A stretch of 64,000 bases of DNA from JAAELZ01 sp965237995. Its GTDB lineage: Bacteria > Pseudomonadota > Gammaproteobacteria > Arenicellales > Poriferihabitantaceae. Shown here piece by piece: positions 45,945 through 54,417 of the stretch (position 1 is the first letter of the stretch; every line of letters starts with the position of its first letter). The notes under the pieces were generated by a model. That model saw only the letters and a list, made by a program, of their open reading frames with translations, was not told where the DNA came from and searched no databases. The stretch is from contig CBDEGO010000004.1 in the NCBI GenBank assembly GCA_965237995.1, positions 496,001 to 560,000 on the forward strand, written 5' to 3'. The position numbers and the translations under genes were made by a program.

Positions 45945-46234
45945 GGCTTACGTGCCTCAGCCAATTCCAACGTTTGTAACTGTTCCCCTTGCGGCGGATT
46001 CAAACCGCTATCACCGCGCACTTCTTTTTCTACCTTATGCTCTAAGCGCCATGTGGAGTACTCCGCCATCAGTTGGCGCCATTCAATACTCAAGTTATCA
46101 CGCTGCGCTTGCAATTTTTCTGACTGGTAAAAACCCACTCGATTGAGTTGACGCACAGCCACTATGGCCATAGCACTGACTAATAAAGCTAGAATCAGCC
46201 CCATTGTTAGCCATTTTTGTGCCGCCTTATTCAT
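45941..46234 (-). CDS. ftsL: Cell division protein FtsL
   Basis: A 97-residue bitopic protein of the FtsQLB complex. It has one membrane segment (LTMGLILALLVSAMAIVAVRQ) and then a periplasmic coiled coil with heptad-like leucines. The stretch QWRQLMAEYSTW is read here as EWRQLMAEYSTW, a family hallmark. Recognition rests on size, topology, that motif and its place between rsmH and ftsI. Confidence 0.92.
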   Translation of the reverse strand: MNKAAQKWLTMGLILALLVSAMAIVAVRQLNRVGFYQSEKLQAQRDNLSIEWRQLMAEYSTWRLEHKVEKEVRGDSGLNPPQGEQLQTLELAEARKP

Positions 46235-47172
46235 TAGGCTCTCAACCGTTCTGCGGTGCGCATAATCGCACTACGTGAACGCCGATTTAAGCTTACTTCT
46301 CCTTTTGACGCTCTCACCGGCTTACCGACCAGCTTCAATTTAGGTTGAATTAAATTCGCTTGTACCGGCAAGTCAATTGGATAAGGGTCGCCTTTGGCCT
46401 GATGACGAAAATAGCTTTTAACCATTCTATCTTCCAGCGAATGAAAACTAATAACCACCATGCGACCTGAAACCTGCAAAGCATCGAATGCCTCTGGCAA
46501 TACGTTTTCTAGCTCGGTTAGCTCTTCGTTAATTGCAATACGTATCGCTTGGAAAGAGCGCGTAGCCGGATGTTTGTCTTTTTCTTTAAATGGCACTGCA
46601 TCATCAATAATGCGTGCTAATTGCAAAGTTGTTTCAATCTTATCTTCCAGCAACACCGCTTTTATGGCTGTCGTAATACGTTTAGCAAAACGTTCTTCTC
46701 CGTAGCGCTTCAACACGCGAATCAACTCTTCTTCTTCCACCACTTCGAGCCACTGCGCTGCGGTCAACCCTTGCGTGGTATCCATACGCATATCTAGCGG
46801 CCCATCTTTTTGAAAACTAAATCCGCGCTGAGCTTGATCTAATTGCGGTGAAGATACGCCAAGATCAAACACAATACCGTCGACCTGCCCATACAGGTTG
46901 AGCCGCTCTAGCTCTTGACGAAGTTGCGAGAAAGCGGCGTGAATGATAATGACGCGCTCATCATCACCTAACAGCTGTTGCGCGACTGCAATCGCCTCTG
47001 GATCGCGATCTAACACTACTAACTTACCTTTTTCCCCTAACAATGAAAGAATCAATAAACCATGCCCCCCGCGCCCGAAGGTGCCATCTACATACACACC
47101 GTCAGCTTTGGGTGATAGCGCATCAACAGCCTCGTGCAACAAAACGGTTTGATGCGCCGATTCCGTCATCAT
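46234..47172 (-). CDS. rsmH: 16S rRNA m4C1402 methyltransferase
   Basis: N4-methylates C1402 of 16S rRNA using SAM; RsmI adds the 2'-O-methyl group to the same base, and its gene is also in this window. The 312 residues show HQTVLLHEAVDAL, the SAM motif YVDGTFGRGGHG, DLGVSSPQLDQAQRGFSF, LDMRMD and the ending VSFHSLEDRMVKSYF preceded by VI. It is also known as mraW and lies between mraZ and ftsL. Confidence 0.97.
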   Translation of the reverse strand: MMTESAHQTVLLHEAVDALSPKADGVYVDGTFGRGGHGLLILSLLGEKGKLVVLDRDPEAIAVAQQLLGDDERVIIIHAAFSQLRQELERLNLYGQVDGIVFDLGVSSPQLDQAQRGFSFQKDGPLDMRMDTTQGLTAAQWLEVVEEEELIRVLKRYGEERFAKRITTAIKAVLLEDKIETTLQLARIIDDAVPFKEKDKHPATRSFQAIRIAINEELTELENVLPEAFDALQVSGRMVVISFHSLEDRMVKSYFRHQAKGDPYPIDLPVQANLIQPKLKLVGKPVRASKGEVSLNRRSRSAIMRTAERLRA

Positions 47173-47627
47173 AGTTGCAGGCTTTCTAGCTCTACCGAGG
47201 TCTCATCAGGATTTGGCGCATGCCCAACCCACGCTTGCATTTTTTTCTCCCAATTTGACTGGCTCCAGATTTCAAACTTTTGCCCCTGCCCGACGAGATA
47301 AACACCTTTATCCACTTCGGCGAACTCCCGAAGCGTCGGTGGTAACAATACTCGGCCAGTTTTATCTAACTGTACATCGGTGGCATAGCCAATGAAAAAT
47401 CGCTTCAACTCTTGATGTTGTGGCTTAAAGCTCGGCAACGCATTTACTTTTTGTTCGGCCAACTCCCATTCATCCAATGGATACAGCGCCAAGCAAGGCT
47501 CATAAGTATGACTCACCGTCACCACCAAATTACCTTCGGTGCGGCTTGCAATCGCTTCACGCAGGCGCGTTGGCAAGGCGATTCGACCTTTGCCATCAAC
47601 TTTTATATAATTTGCACCGCGAAACAT
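47169..47627 (-). CDS. mraZ: Transcription regulator MraZ
   Basis: A 152-residue DNA-binding protein with two SpoVT-AbrB-like repeats: KVDGKGRIALPTRLR (about 9-23) and LDKTGRVLLPPTLREFA (about 80-96). In E. coli MraZ represses its own operon. Here it heads the dcw cluster, with a strong promoter and two TGGG repeats just upstream. There is no clear Shine-Dalgarno sequence before the ATG; the bases there are the TGGG repeats and an A-rich tract. The end overlaps rsmH by four bases. Confidence 0.96.
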   Translation of the reverse strand: MFRGANYIKVDGKGRIALPTRLREAIASRTEGNLVVTVSHTYEPCLALYPLDEWELAEQKVNALPSFKPQHQELKRFFIGYATDVQLDKTGRVLLPPTLREFAEVDKGVYLVGQGQKFEIWSQSNWEKKMQAWVGHAPNPDETSVELESLQL

Positions 47628-47636
47628 TATTTTTTA

Positions 47637-47649
47637 CCCAAAAAACCCA
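47637..47649 (-). promoter_or_regulatory. Probable MraZ operator (TGGG repeats)
   Basis: On the minus strand two TGGG units stand nine bases apart, starting nine bases upstream of the mraZ ATG, in the leader after the promoter. MraZ is known to bind TGGG-type direct repeats near its own promoter. The spacing differs by about one base from what I recall for E. coli, and there are two units rather than three. Binding here would block both transcription and the ribosome site. Confidence 0.55.
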
Positions 47650-47679
47650 ATTGTTTGCACTTTTCACCACCAATGGCAA

Positions 47680-47708
47680 ATAATAGATTTCCAACAGCAA
47701 TAAGTCAA
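47680..47708 (-). promoter_or_regulatory. Sigma-70 promoter of the dcw cluster
   Basis: TTGACT (-35, at 47703-47708) and TATTAT (-10, at 47680-47685) on the minus strand with an ideal 17-base spacer; each box has five of six consensus bases. Transcription would start near 47673, giving a leader of about 46 bases before mraZ that contains the TGGG repeats. Confidence 0.75.
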
Positions 47709-47820
47709 GGTTTTTCAATAAGATACGTGCGTTTATCTATCTTAGACCGCACAAAAATAAAGCGTTTTAAATCAGTAGACTAAAGAATTAAGCTAAACTG
47801 ATTTATAAAGAAAAGGAAGT

Positions 47821-48187
47821 AAAGTTGGTCGATAAGCCGGGTTCTGTCGTTGGACGATCATTCATCTGGGGCATTTGTCACCAAATACCTCATGCAACCT
47901 ACCCGAAACCAACGCGGGTCGCGCCTGAATGAGCAACAATAGCTGCTCACATGGTTTCCTATTTGGTCTTGCTCCGAGTGGGGTTTACCCTGCCACACTT
48001 GTTACCAAGTGCGCGGTGCGCTCTTACCGCACCTTTTCACCCTTACCCTAAACAGGCGGTTCGTTTTCTGTGGCACTGGCCATCGGCTTACGCCGCCCAG
48101 ACGTTATCTGGCACTCTACCCTTTGGAGCCCGGACTTTCCTCCCTAGAGCACCTATGGCACTATAGCGCGATCGTCTGACCAACTCT
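47821..48187 (-). ncRNA. rnpB: RNase P RNA, class A
   Basis: The catalytic RNA of RNase P, which trims the 5' leader of pre-tRNA. The minus strand carries the universal blocks GAGGAAAGTCCGGGCTCC, AGGGTAAGGGTGAAA with GGTGCGGTAAGAGCGCACC, GAGCAAGACCAAATAGG and, near the end, GACAGAACCCGGCTTATCG. The ends pair to form P1 (GAGTTGGTC with GACCAACTT), which sets the limits. At about 367 bases it fits bacterial type A. It lies upstream of mraZ on the same strand, as in Pseudomonas. Confidence 0.97.
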
Positions 48188-48194
48188 AGCGCCG

Positions 48195-48223
48195 ACGATA
48201 CGTTAAATTCTTACCCAATACAA
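48195..48223 (-). promoter_or_regulatory. Probable rnpB promoter
   Basis: TTGTAT (-35) and TATCGT (-10) on the minus strand, spaced by 17 bases, end eight bases before the predicted 5' end of rnpB. The discriminator after the -10 is GC-rich (CGGCGC), as in growth-rate controlled stable RNA promoters. The boxes themselves are only fair matches; the fit to the RNA end is the main support. Confidence 0.45.
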
Positions 48224-48235
48224 TACCATTAAGCA

Positions 48236-48439
48236 ATGAAACTAGGCATATATCAACACTACAAAGGCAACAACTACGAAGTAATTGGCATTGCCAAGCA
48301 TAGCGAAACAGAAGAAGAACTGGTTGTTTATCGAACACTGTATGGCAATTTTGACCTATGGGTTAGACCACTAACAATGTTTACTGAGAATGTCTTGAAC
48401 AAAGGAAACACAGTACCAAGGTTTAAGTTCATTAATTAA
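48236..48439 (+). CDS. DUF1653 family protein
   Basis: A 67-residue protein. The pattern GIYQHYKGNNYEVIGIAKHSETEEELVVYR, read in two parts around YKGN and HSET, then LWVRPLTMFTENV and a C-terminal PRFKFI, is the DUF1653 signature. The family is small, widespread and of unknown function. It reads away from rnpB, and their promoters overlap in a gap of 48 bases. Confidence 0.88.
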   Translation: MKLGIYQHYKGNNYEVIGIAKHSETEEELVVYRTLYGNFDLWVRPLTMFTENVLNKGNTVPRFKFIN

Positions 48440-48525
48440 GCAGTTATTACAATTTAGCATGGCATTTCGTGTGACCTAGCGCCTCTACTATTTGTATATT
48501 GAGGTTACTTTTATTACTATGAAGC

Positions 48526-49845
48526 ATGGTTTCATACAAACCAGCACTTCATTCACCTTACCTAAGCTACGCTTTTATTGCGCTGTGTTGCATTTTATCG
48601 TGGAAATGGATGGCTGCCTCCCAGCCCCCAATAGCCCCTCTTAACCGAGACGTCATTAATACCCAGCTGCACAAGCCCACTACCGAGAGCGACCATATTC
48701 GCACTGATTTATCTGTCCCGCTATCTAGGCAAGATAACCCAACCCCAATTATCAAGCCACAGACCAAGCATCAGGCTATTGCGACAGCCACCTCTATTCG
48801 CCCTAGCGATAAACCAACCGCAAAAGCTAATACCCAAGACACTAATACAACCATACCGAGCCCACGCGATGAGCCCTTAGCCACGCTAAACGCCTTGCTT
48901 AAACGCGGCAAATATCGCAATGCGGTTAATCACTTTGCAGCACAATACGCTACCCTTGACGCTGATTTAGTATTTGAGTACCACACCAGCATACTTAACT
49001 TTGCAGCCAATTTAAGTGCTCGGCGTAATTACGATGACGCAGTGCAATTGCTCAGCATTTTGAATGTTACCTTTCCCGGCGAAATATCTACATTATTACA
49101 ATTAGCCGACATACAGCACTCAGCTAAAAACTTTTCTCAAGAAATCGAAGCGCTACTCGCAGCGGCTAGTTCAGCGTATAAGCCTACAGATATACAGATT
49201 ATTGAAGAGCGAATACGTAACGCGGCAGCCCTGCATACCAGTAACCATGTTGAGCGATACAAGTATTATCAAACCATTCTTACTCAACAACCGAATCTTG
49301 CCGCTGTCGAATTAGCCTACGCGAAAACCTTACTAGATTTATGGGACACCACCGCGGCCCGACACGTGATTACAAAATATGAATGGGATTGGCGGTATCG
49401 CAAGGAAATGAAAACCTTAAAAGATGCTTTACACACCATCGAAGCTAAAGCAAACATGCAGGCCGACAACATGGTTAGCATCCCACTTCAGTCCACTAAC
49501 ATTGGACACGTGGTTGGTATCAACATTAACGGTCAACCAAGTAAGCTGCTAATTGACCATGGCGTCACCATAAGCAGTCTGTATGCAAGCGCATTGACTA
49601 AATCCAATTTAGACACCAGCAAAGCCAACAAACGACAGATTAATACTGTTAACGGCATCACTCACCCTTACATACTAACCATTCCAGAAGCCTATATTGG
49701 CCCAATTGAGCTAAGCAACTTGCAAGTAAGACTACTGCAATCAGAACAACCAAATGACATTGACGGCGTACTAGGTAAAGACTTTTTGCAAAACTACACC
49801 TTCGCCATCAATACCGAGCACAATGAACTAAGACTCATTGAATAA
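48526..49845 (+). CDS. Membrane-anchored retropepsin-like protein with TPR-like middle
   Basis: A 439-residue protein. One membrane segment (about 12-30) anchors a Thr/Pro-rich linker (about 35-120). A helical middle (about 125-320) resembles tetratricopeptide repeats. The C-terminal 120 residues look like a clan AA aspartic protease: VVGININGQPSKLLIDHG, then VNGITHPYILTIPEAYIG and DGVLGKDFLQNY. The usual DTG/DSG is DHG (Asp344-His345-Gly346), so activity is uncertain. The protein probably faces the periplasm. Its neighbours give no clue to substrate. Confidence 0.75.
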   Translation: MVSYKPALHSPYLSYAFIALCCILSWKWMAASQPPIAPLNRDVINTQLHKPTTESDHIRTDLSVPLSRQDNPTPIIKPQTKHQAIATATSIRPSDKPTAKANTQDTNTTIPSPRDEPLATLNALLKRGKYRNAVNHFAAQYATLDADLVFEYHTSILNFAANLSARRNYDDAVQLLSILNVTFPGEISTLLQLADIQHSAKNFSQEIEALLAAASSAYKPTDIQIIEERIRNAAALHTSNHVERYKYYQTILTQQPNLAAVELAYAKTLLDLWDTTAARHVITKYEWDWRYRKEMKTLKDALHTIEAKANMQADNMVSIPLQSTNIGHVVGININGQPSKLLIDHGVTISSLYASALTKSNLDTSKANKRQINTVNGITHPYILTIPEAYIGPIELSNLQVRLLQSEQPNDIDGVLGKDFLQNYTFAINTEHNELRLIE

Positions 49846-49976
49846 GGAATTACCTTATATAAGTAAGCACGTCCTCTAGGTTTCGTGGCTCCAAAAACCA
49901 TTCATCCGCACCTTAAAGAGCGGTGCTCTGCCTTCGACCGCACAAAGTGGCAACGCACATCTGTTCATTCACAGCA

Positions 49977-51041
49977 TTAACTATTTGCTTTATCCATAGC
50001 GATAGCGGCAATTAGCGCATCCATTTCTAATGGTGTACCGATAGTAATACGCAAAAAATCGCTAAGCCGAGCCTGGTTAAAATGGCGCACCAAAATACCC
50101 TGCTGCTTAAGCGATAAATAGGCGGCTTTTGCTTCAGCAAAATTGGGCCTCACAAATAAAAAATTTGTACTAGACGGCAGCACGGTGGCGCCCAGCGCTT
50201 GCAACTGTGTTGTAGCCCACGTTCTAGTTTTAACAATGGACTCAACCCCTTTTGTAAATGCCTCGACATCTTCAAACGCGGCAACTGCGGCAGCGAGGGC
50301 AAGTTTATCTAGCGGATAAGAATTAAATGAGTTTTTAATTCGCTCTAAGCCTTCGATTAGTTCAGCATTTGCCAACGCAAACCCGATGCGCATACCCGCC
50401 AATGACCGAGATTTAGACAAAGTCTGGGTCACGATCAAATTTGGATATGTTGAAATCAACGGAACACAGCTTTCGCCGCCAAAATCTATATACGCTTCAT
50501 CGACCACGACGACTGAATCCGTATTGCGTTGTAAAAAAGCTTCTATTTGCGCAAGAGGCTGCACTACTGAAGTAGGGGCATTCGGATTAGCAAAAATAAC
50601 GCCGCCATTACTATTTTCAAATTGGCTTAAATCAATTTGGAATGCCTCATCAAGCGGCACTAACTGAGTTTTTAGCCCATACAACTTGGCATAAACCGGA
50701 TAAAAGCTATAAGAGATATCTGGCATCCACAGGGCTTGATCTGGCGCAAACAGACCAGCAAAGATATGCGCTAGCACCTCGTCAGAGCCGTTTCCCACAA
50801 AAACGTTGTCAGCGCTGCACTGGCACGTGTTAGCGATAACTTTTTTTAGTTCGACACAGTTTGGGTCTGGATATAACTGTAAACCGCTGTCCACGGCGTC
50901 ATGTATTGCCTGCCTTACTTTTGCCGATGGCGGGTAAGGATTTTCATTAGTGTTGAGCTTAATATAGTTTCTATCTTGCGGCTGCTCACCAGGCACATAG
51001 GGGCTGAGCTGCTGCGTTCGCGCGTTCCAATATCGATTCAT
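49977..51041 (-). CDS. hisC: Histidinol-phosphate aminotransferase
   Basis: A PLP enzyme converting imidazole acetol phosphate to histidinol phosphate in histidine synthesis. The 354 residues show LNTNENPYPPSAKV, VFVGNGSDEVLAHIF, VFANPNAPTS (as IFANPNAPTS), VDEAYIDFGG and the Schiff-base lysine in TLSKSRSLAGMRIG. It stands apart from other his genes and lies 30 bases after rsmI on the same strand. Some HisC-like enzymes also use aromatic amino acids, so the call rests on length and motifs. Confidence 0.93.
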   Translation of the reverse strand: MNRYWNARTQQLSPYVPGEQPQDRNYIKLNTNENPYPPSAKVRQAIHDAVDSGLQLYPDPNCVELKKVIANTCQCSADNVFVGNGSDEVLAHIFAGLFAPDQALWMPDISYSFYPVYAKLYGLKTQLVPLDEAFQIDLSQFENSNGGVIFANPNAPTSVVQPLAQIEAFLQRNTDSVVVVDEAYIDFGGESCVPLISTYPNLIVTQTLSKSRSLAGMRIGFALANAELIEGLERIKNSFNSYPLDKLALAAAVAAFEDVEAFTKGVESIVKTRTWATTQLQALGATVLPSSTNFLFVRPNFAEAKAAYLSLKQQGILVRHFNQARLSDFLRITIGTPLEMDALIAAIAMDKANS

Positions 51042-51071
51042 TATTAATTATCTTGTTTTTCGTCTACCGTC

Positions 51072-51917
51072 TTAGACTTCTTGTTTGTTTAGCTTAATGG
51101 CTGCTTCATAACACCGATTCTTACCAACCCCGCTAAGCTGTGACGCTAAGCGACTTGCTTGCTTAATACTCACTTCTTGCAACAGGATGCTTAGCATCGC
51201 ATTTAAATCGACTTCCTCAGGCTCATGCTCTAATCCTTCTATCAACACTACAAACTCGCCTTTTTGTTGCTCTAAGGAATTAGACAGCACTGCAATAACC
51301 TGCTCTATTGGGTCACGAATGACGGTTTCAAACTTTTTGGTTAACTCTCGCGCCACCACAACCTGCCGATTAGCTCCAAACACTTCAGACATTGTAGTTA
51401 AGCTTTGAATAATTCGGTGCTTAGCTTCGTAAAAAACCATCGTTCGCTTTTCATGTCGAAGCAATTCTAATGCTGATTTGCGTTGACCAGCCTTCGCTGG
51501 CAAAAAACCCTCAAACGTAAACCGATCTGTCGGCAAACCCGCTACAGACAAAGCCGCAATCGCTGCACAAGGGCCTGGAATAGTTTGCGCCTGCAAACCC
51601 ATTTTTTGCGCCTGATTGACTAATTTATACCCAGGGTCACTGACCAGCGGCGTTCCAGCATCGCTAATCAGCGCAATGGACTCACCAGCACGTAGTGCGT
51701 CAATCATAACAGGAATAAGCTTCACTTCATTATGCTCATGAAATGCAGTAACTGGCGTACGGATAGCATAGTGATCTAGCAAGGTACGTGAGTGCCGTGT
51801 ATCCTCGACAAGAAGTCGATCTACCAGTTTCATTGTCTCTACCGCCCGATAGGTAATGTCACTTAAATTACCAATCGGCGTAGCAACAATATAAAGACTC
51901 CCTGCTTTGCTGTTCAT
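51072..51917 (-). CDS. rsmI: 16S rRNA 2'-O-methyltransferase for C1402
   Basis: The 281-residue tetrapyrrole-methylase-fold enzyme that methylates the ribose of C1402. Motifs: YIVATPIGNLSDITYRA at the start, VEDTRHSRTLL, LISDAGTPLVSDPGY, GPCAAIAALSVAGLPTDRFTFEGFLP in two parts, and FYEAKHR. It is divergent from lpoA with 57 bases between the starts, an arrangement shared with Pseudomonas and E. coli. Confidence 0.96.
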   Translation of the reverse strand: MNSKAGSLYIVATPIGNLSDITYRAVETMKLVDRLLVEDTRHSRTLLDHYAIRTPVTAFHEHNEVKLIPVMIDALRAGESIALISDAGTPLVSDPGYKLVNQAQKMGLQAQTIPGPCAAIAALSVAGLPTDRFTFEGFLPAKAGQRKSALELLRHEKRTMVFYEAKHRIIQSLTTMSEVFGANRQVVVARELTKKFETVIRDPIEQVIAVLSNSLEQQKGEFVVLIEGLEHEPEEVDLNAMLSILLQEVSIKQASRLASQLSGVGKNRCYEAAIKLNKQEV

Positions 51918-51974
51918 CGTCGGCTACCGTATACTTGCGCTTCTCATTTAGCCTAGATTGTGGCAAGGTTCCTT

Positions 51975-53954
51975 ATGGCTCGCAAGCGCTTGTTTAAATT
52001 ATTAATACTCGGTTTATTATGGCTGGGCCTAGCGGCCTGCCAAAGCTCGCAAACATCTCTACCCGATGTAGAGGTTGTTGAGCCAACTCAAACCAATAAC
52101 TCTACCGACACTGATTCTAAAGAGCCAACCGACAGCGCCACCTTAGAACAAATCGAAGCGGCGACCGCAAGCGGAATCGAGGACGATGCCTTAATCCAGC
52201 AATCTGCACTAGAACAAGTAGACCCTTGGGAACTCGTCGAGCGCGCAAAAACGCAAGACGACCCAATTCTTCGCAATGAATTGTTATTAGCTGCAAGCAA
52301 AGGCTTTTTAAGTCAAAACCATATTTCAACAGCGGAATCTATACTTTCGCAAATTGACTTGGAACAGCTTAATCCTGAGCAAGCCATTGAATACCAATTA
52401 ACCAAGGCACATTTCAAGTTTTTGTCTGGCGACTCAATCGCGGCGCAGCAATTACTCGATGCACTAAGAGCTGAAGACATTCCTGCGCATTTAAACGACG
52501 AAGCCTTAGAGCTAAAAGCCACTATTTTTACCTCTCAGGGGCAAGCAGAACAAGCCATTGAAACCCGCCTACAACTGAGTGACTTACTCGGCGGGGAAAC
52601 CGCTAACGACAACTTAATGAAGCTCTATGCTTTAATGTTACAACTTAGCAAACCGCAATTGTATCAGCTAAGCCGCACTATCAATCACACCGATTTGTCT
52701 GGTTGGGTTGACTTAATTGAACAAATGCGTGACGGCGATATGAACGAAACAGCTTGGTTCAGTTGGCGCCAGCGCAACCCTGCTCACCCTGCGACAGCGG
52801 AGTTATTTGATGCTCAGCTAAACTTAATTCAGACAGGCAATGCAAACTCTATTGCCTTATTACTTCCCTTAACCTCGCGATTAGGCCGGGCAACTGAAGC
52901 GTTCAAGCAAGGCTTTCAAGATGCCGAACGTGACGCCACTGGACAAAATTCATCGCGTATCTATGACATTGGGGATGAGTTTGCACTTAGCCCATTGTAC
53001 TATCAATCGGCCGTAAACGACGGCGCCGATTTTGTAGTTGGCCCCCTCGGACGTCAGGCTGTACAAGCATTACACGCTGAACCGACCCTACCTGTCTCGA
53101 CTTTATTTATTGGCTCGTTACCAGAAGACAGCCCTCACCAAAACGCCTGGGGTGTGGGGCTTTCACCAGAGCAAGACGCACAAGCGATTGCCGAACGCGC
53201 CATCCAAAATGGCTTTCGCAGTGCGGCCGTGTTGCGTAAAAACAATGCTTGGGGAGAACGCGTAGCCGCTGCTTTTACAAAGGCTTTTTCGCAAAAAGGC
53301 GGCAAGGTTAAGTCTGAATCTAGATTCTTAACCCACGACGAAGACGTGAGTCTTTCTGTAAAAAACCTACTCACCATCAACGACAGCGAAGTGCGTCACG
53401 CGCGACTGCAACAATTACTCGGCCGAAACTTGAAAGCCAGTGTGCGCAGACGCGACGATATTGACGTTATTTTCTTGGCAGCTTCTGCTGCAGACGCACG
53501 TAAATTGGTTCCTTTGCTTAAATTTTATCGCGCTCACGACCTACCGCTTTACGCAACCTCAAGTGTGTTTTCAGGCAAATTCAGTAAGATCAGTGATGCT
53601 GACTTAAATGGCCTTAACTTTACCGATCTACCTTGGCTGCTGGACAGCTTAAACCCCAGGATTACTAGCGACGACGCGGCAAGCGACGAAACAAAGTCAA
53701 GCGCACCCTCTCTAGTGGCCCAAAGCCGCGGCAATTTAAAATATGGTGGGTCTAGTCTCGACAGACTATATGCTCTTGGTTATGCGGCGTACGAAGTGAT
53801 TCCAACTATTGCGCGGCTGCAAGCCGACCCTTGGCAACAGTTTGTTGGCAAAACCATGACGCTGCGCTTAGATGCGCACCGCAACCTAAAACATCGCTCT
53901 GCATGGGGTACGTTCACACAAGATGGTATCCGTGTTCAAGCAAGCGCTCAATAA
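51975..53954 (+). CDS. lpoA: Penicillin-binding protein activator lipoprotein LpoA
   Basis: An outer-membrane lipoprotein that stimulates PBP1a. The signal peptide ends in the lipobox LAAC. An acidic linker and a helical TPR-like domain (about 70-260) come next, followed by a C-terminal periplasmic-binding-protein-like domain from about residue 290, with SIALLLPLTSRLGRATEAFKQGF in two parts. I start at the ATG at 51975, which has AAGG six bases upstream, rather than the in-frame GTG at 51960. The product is 659 residues. It overlaps yraN by 32 bases. Confidence 0.93.
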   Translation: MARKRLFKLLILGLLWLGLAACQSSQTSLPDVEVVEPTQTNNSTDTDSKEPTDSATLEQIEAATASGIEDDALIQQSALEQVDPWELVERAKTQDDPILRNELLLAASKGFLSQNHISTAESILSQIDLEQLNPEQAIEYQLTKAHFKFLSGDSIAAQQLLDALRAEDIPAHLNDEALELKATIFTSQGQAEQAIETRLQLSDLLGGETANDNLMKLYALMLQLSKPQLYQLSRTINHTDLSGWVDLIEQMRDGDMNETAWFSWRQRNPAHPATAELFDAQLNLIQTGNANSIALLLPLTSRLGRATEAFKQGFQDAERDATGQNSSRIYDIGDEFALSPLYYQSAVNDGADFVVGPLGRQAVQALHAEPTLPVSTLFIGSLPEDSPHQNAWGVGLSPEQDAQAIAERAIQNGFRSAAVLRKNNAWGERVAAAFTKAFSQKGGKVKSESRFLTHDEDVSLSVKNLLTINDSEVRHARLQQLLGRNLKASVRRRDDIDVIFLAASAADARKLVPLLKFYRAHDLPLYATSSVFSGKFSKISDADLNGLNFTDLPWLLDSLNPRITSDDAASDETKSSAPSLVAQSRGNLKYGGSSLDRLYALGYAAYEVIPTIARLQADPWQQFVGKTMTLRLDAHRNLKHRSAWGTFTQDGIRVQASAQ

Positions 53955-54345
53955 ATTGCTTAACACAGCGAGTTCCACCTCAACAAAAAGCACCACAACG
54001 CGGACGGTAGGCCAACACACCGAGCTACTCGCTAGAGACTATTTACTCAAACAAGGGCTAACTTTGGTCGAGCAAAATTATCACTGCCAATATGGCGAAC
54101 TCGACCTAATCATGAAAGACCAGCAATGTTGGGCCTTCATTGAAGTACGCTATCGCAACAGCAACCAATTTGGTGGCGGTGCTGCAAGCGTCGACCAGCG
54201 TAAACAACAAAAGCTCATCAACACAGCCGAACATTTCATGCAGCACCGAAACGATGTGTTCGATTCTTGTAGATTTGACGTAATTGCGCTCAGCGGGCCC
54301 ATAAAACAGGTTAAAATTGAGTGGATTAAAGATGCTTTTAGCTAA
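53923..54345 (+). CDS. yraN: YraN/UPF0102 family protein
   Basis: A 140-residue protein with a nuclease-like core. After a variable Ser/Thr-rich N-terminus come GQHTELLARDYL, the motif GELDLIM with its Asp, and FIEVRYR. This is the PD-(D/E)xK layout of the UPF0102 family, whose function is not settled. The start lies in the end of lpoA. A GTG at 53932 would give a protein three residues shorter. Order lpoA-yraN-diaA is conserved. Confidence 0.92.
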   Translation: MVSVFKQALNKLLNTASSTSTKSTTTRTVGQHTELLARDYLLKQGLTLVEQNYHCQYGELDLIMKDQQCWAFIEVRYRNSNQFGGGAASVDQRKQQKLINTAEHFMQHRNDVFDSCRFDVIALSGPIKQVKIEWIKDAFS

Positions 54346-54417
54346 AGCCACTCACTGAGAAACATTTAGCTGCCGTAATAGCAAATATCGCTAACCAACC
54401 TATGTAGAAACAGCTTA

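Noticed and set aside
47950..48166. 71-codon plus-strand frame
   Set aside because: Lies wholly inside the RNase P RNA gene on the other strand.
49846..49976. GCACC/GGTGC hairpin in the gap after the retropepsin-like gene
   Set aside because: Only five base pairs and no T-run; not enough to call a terminator.
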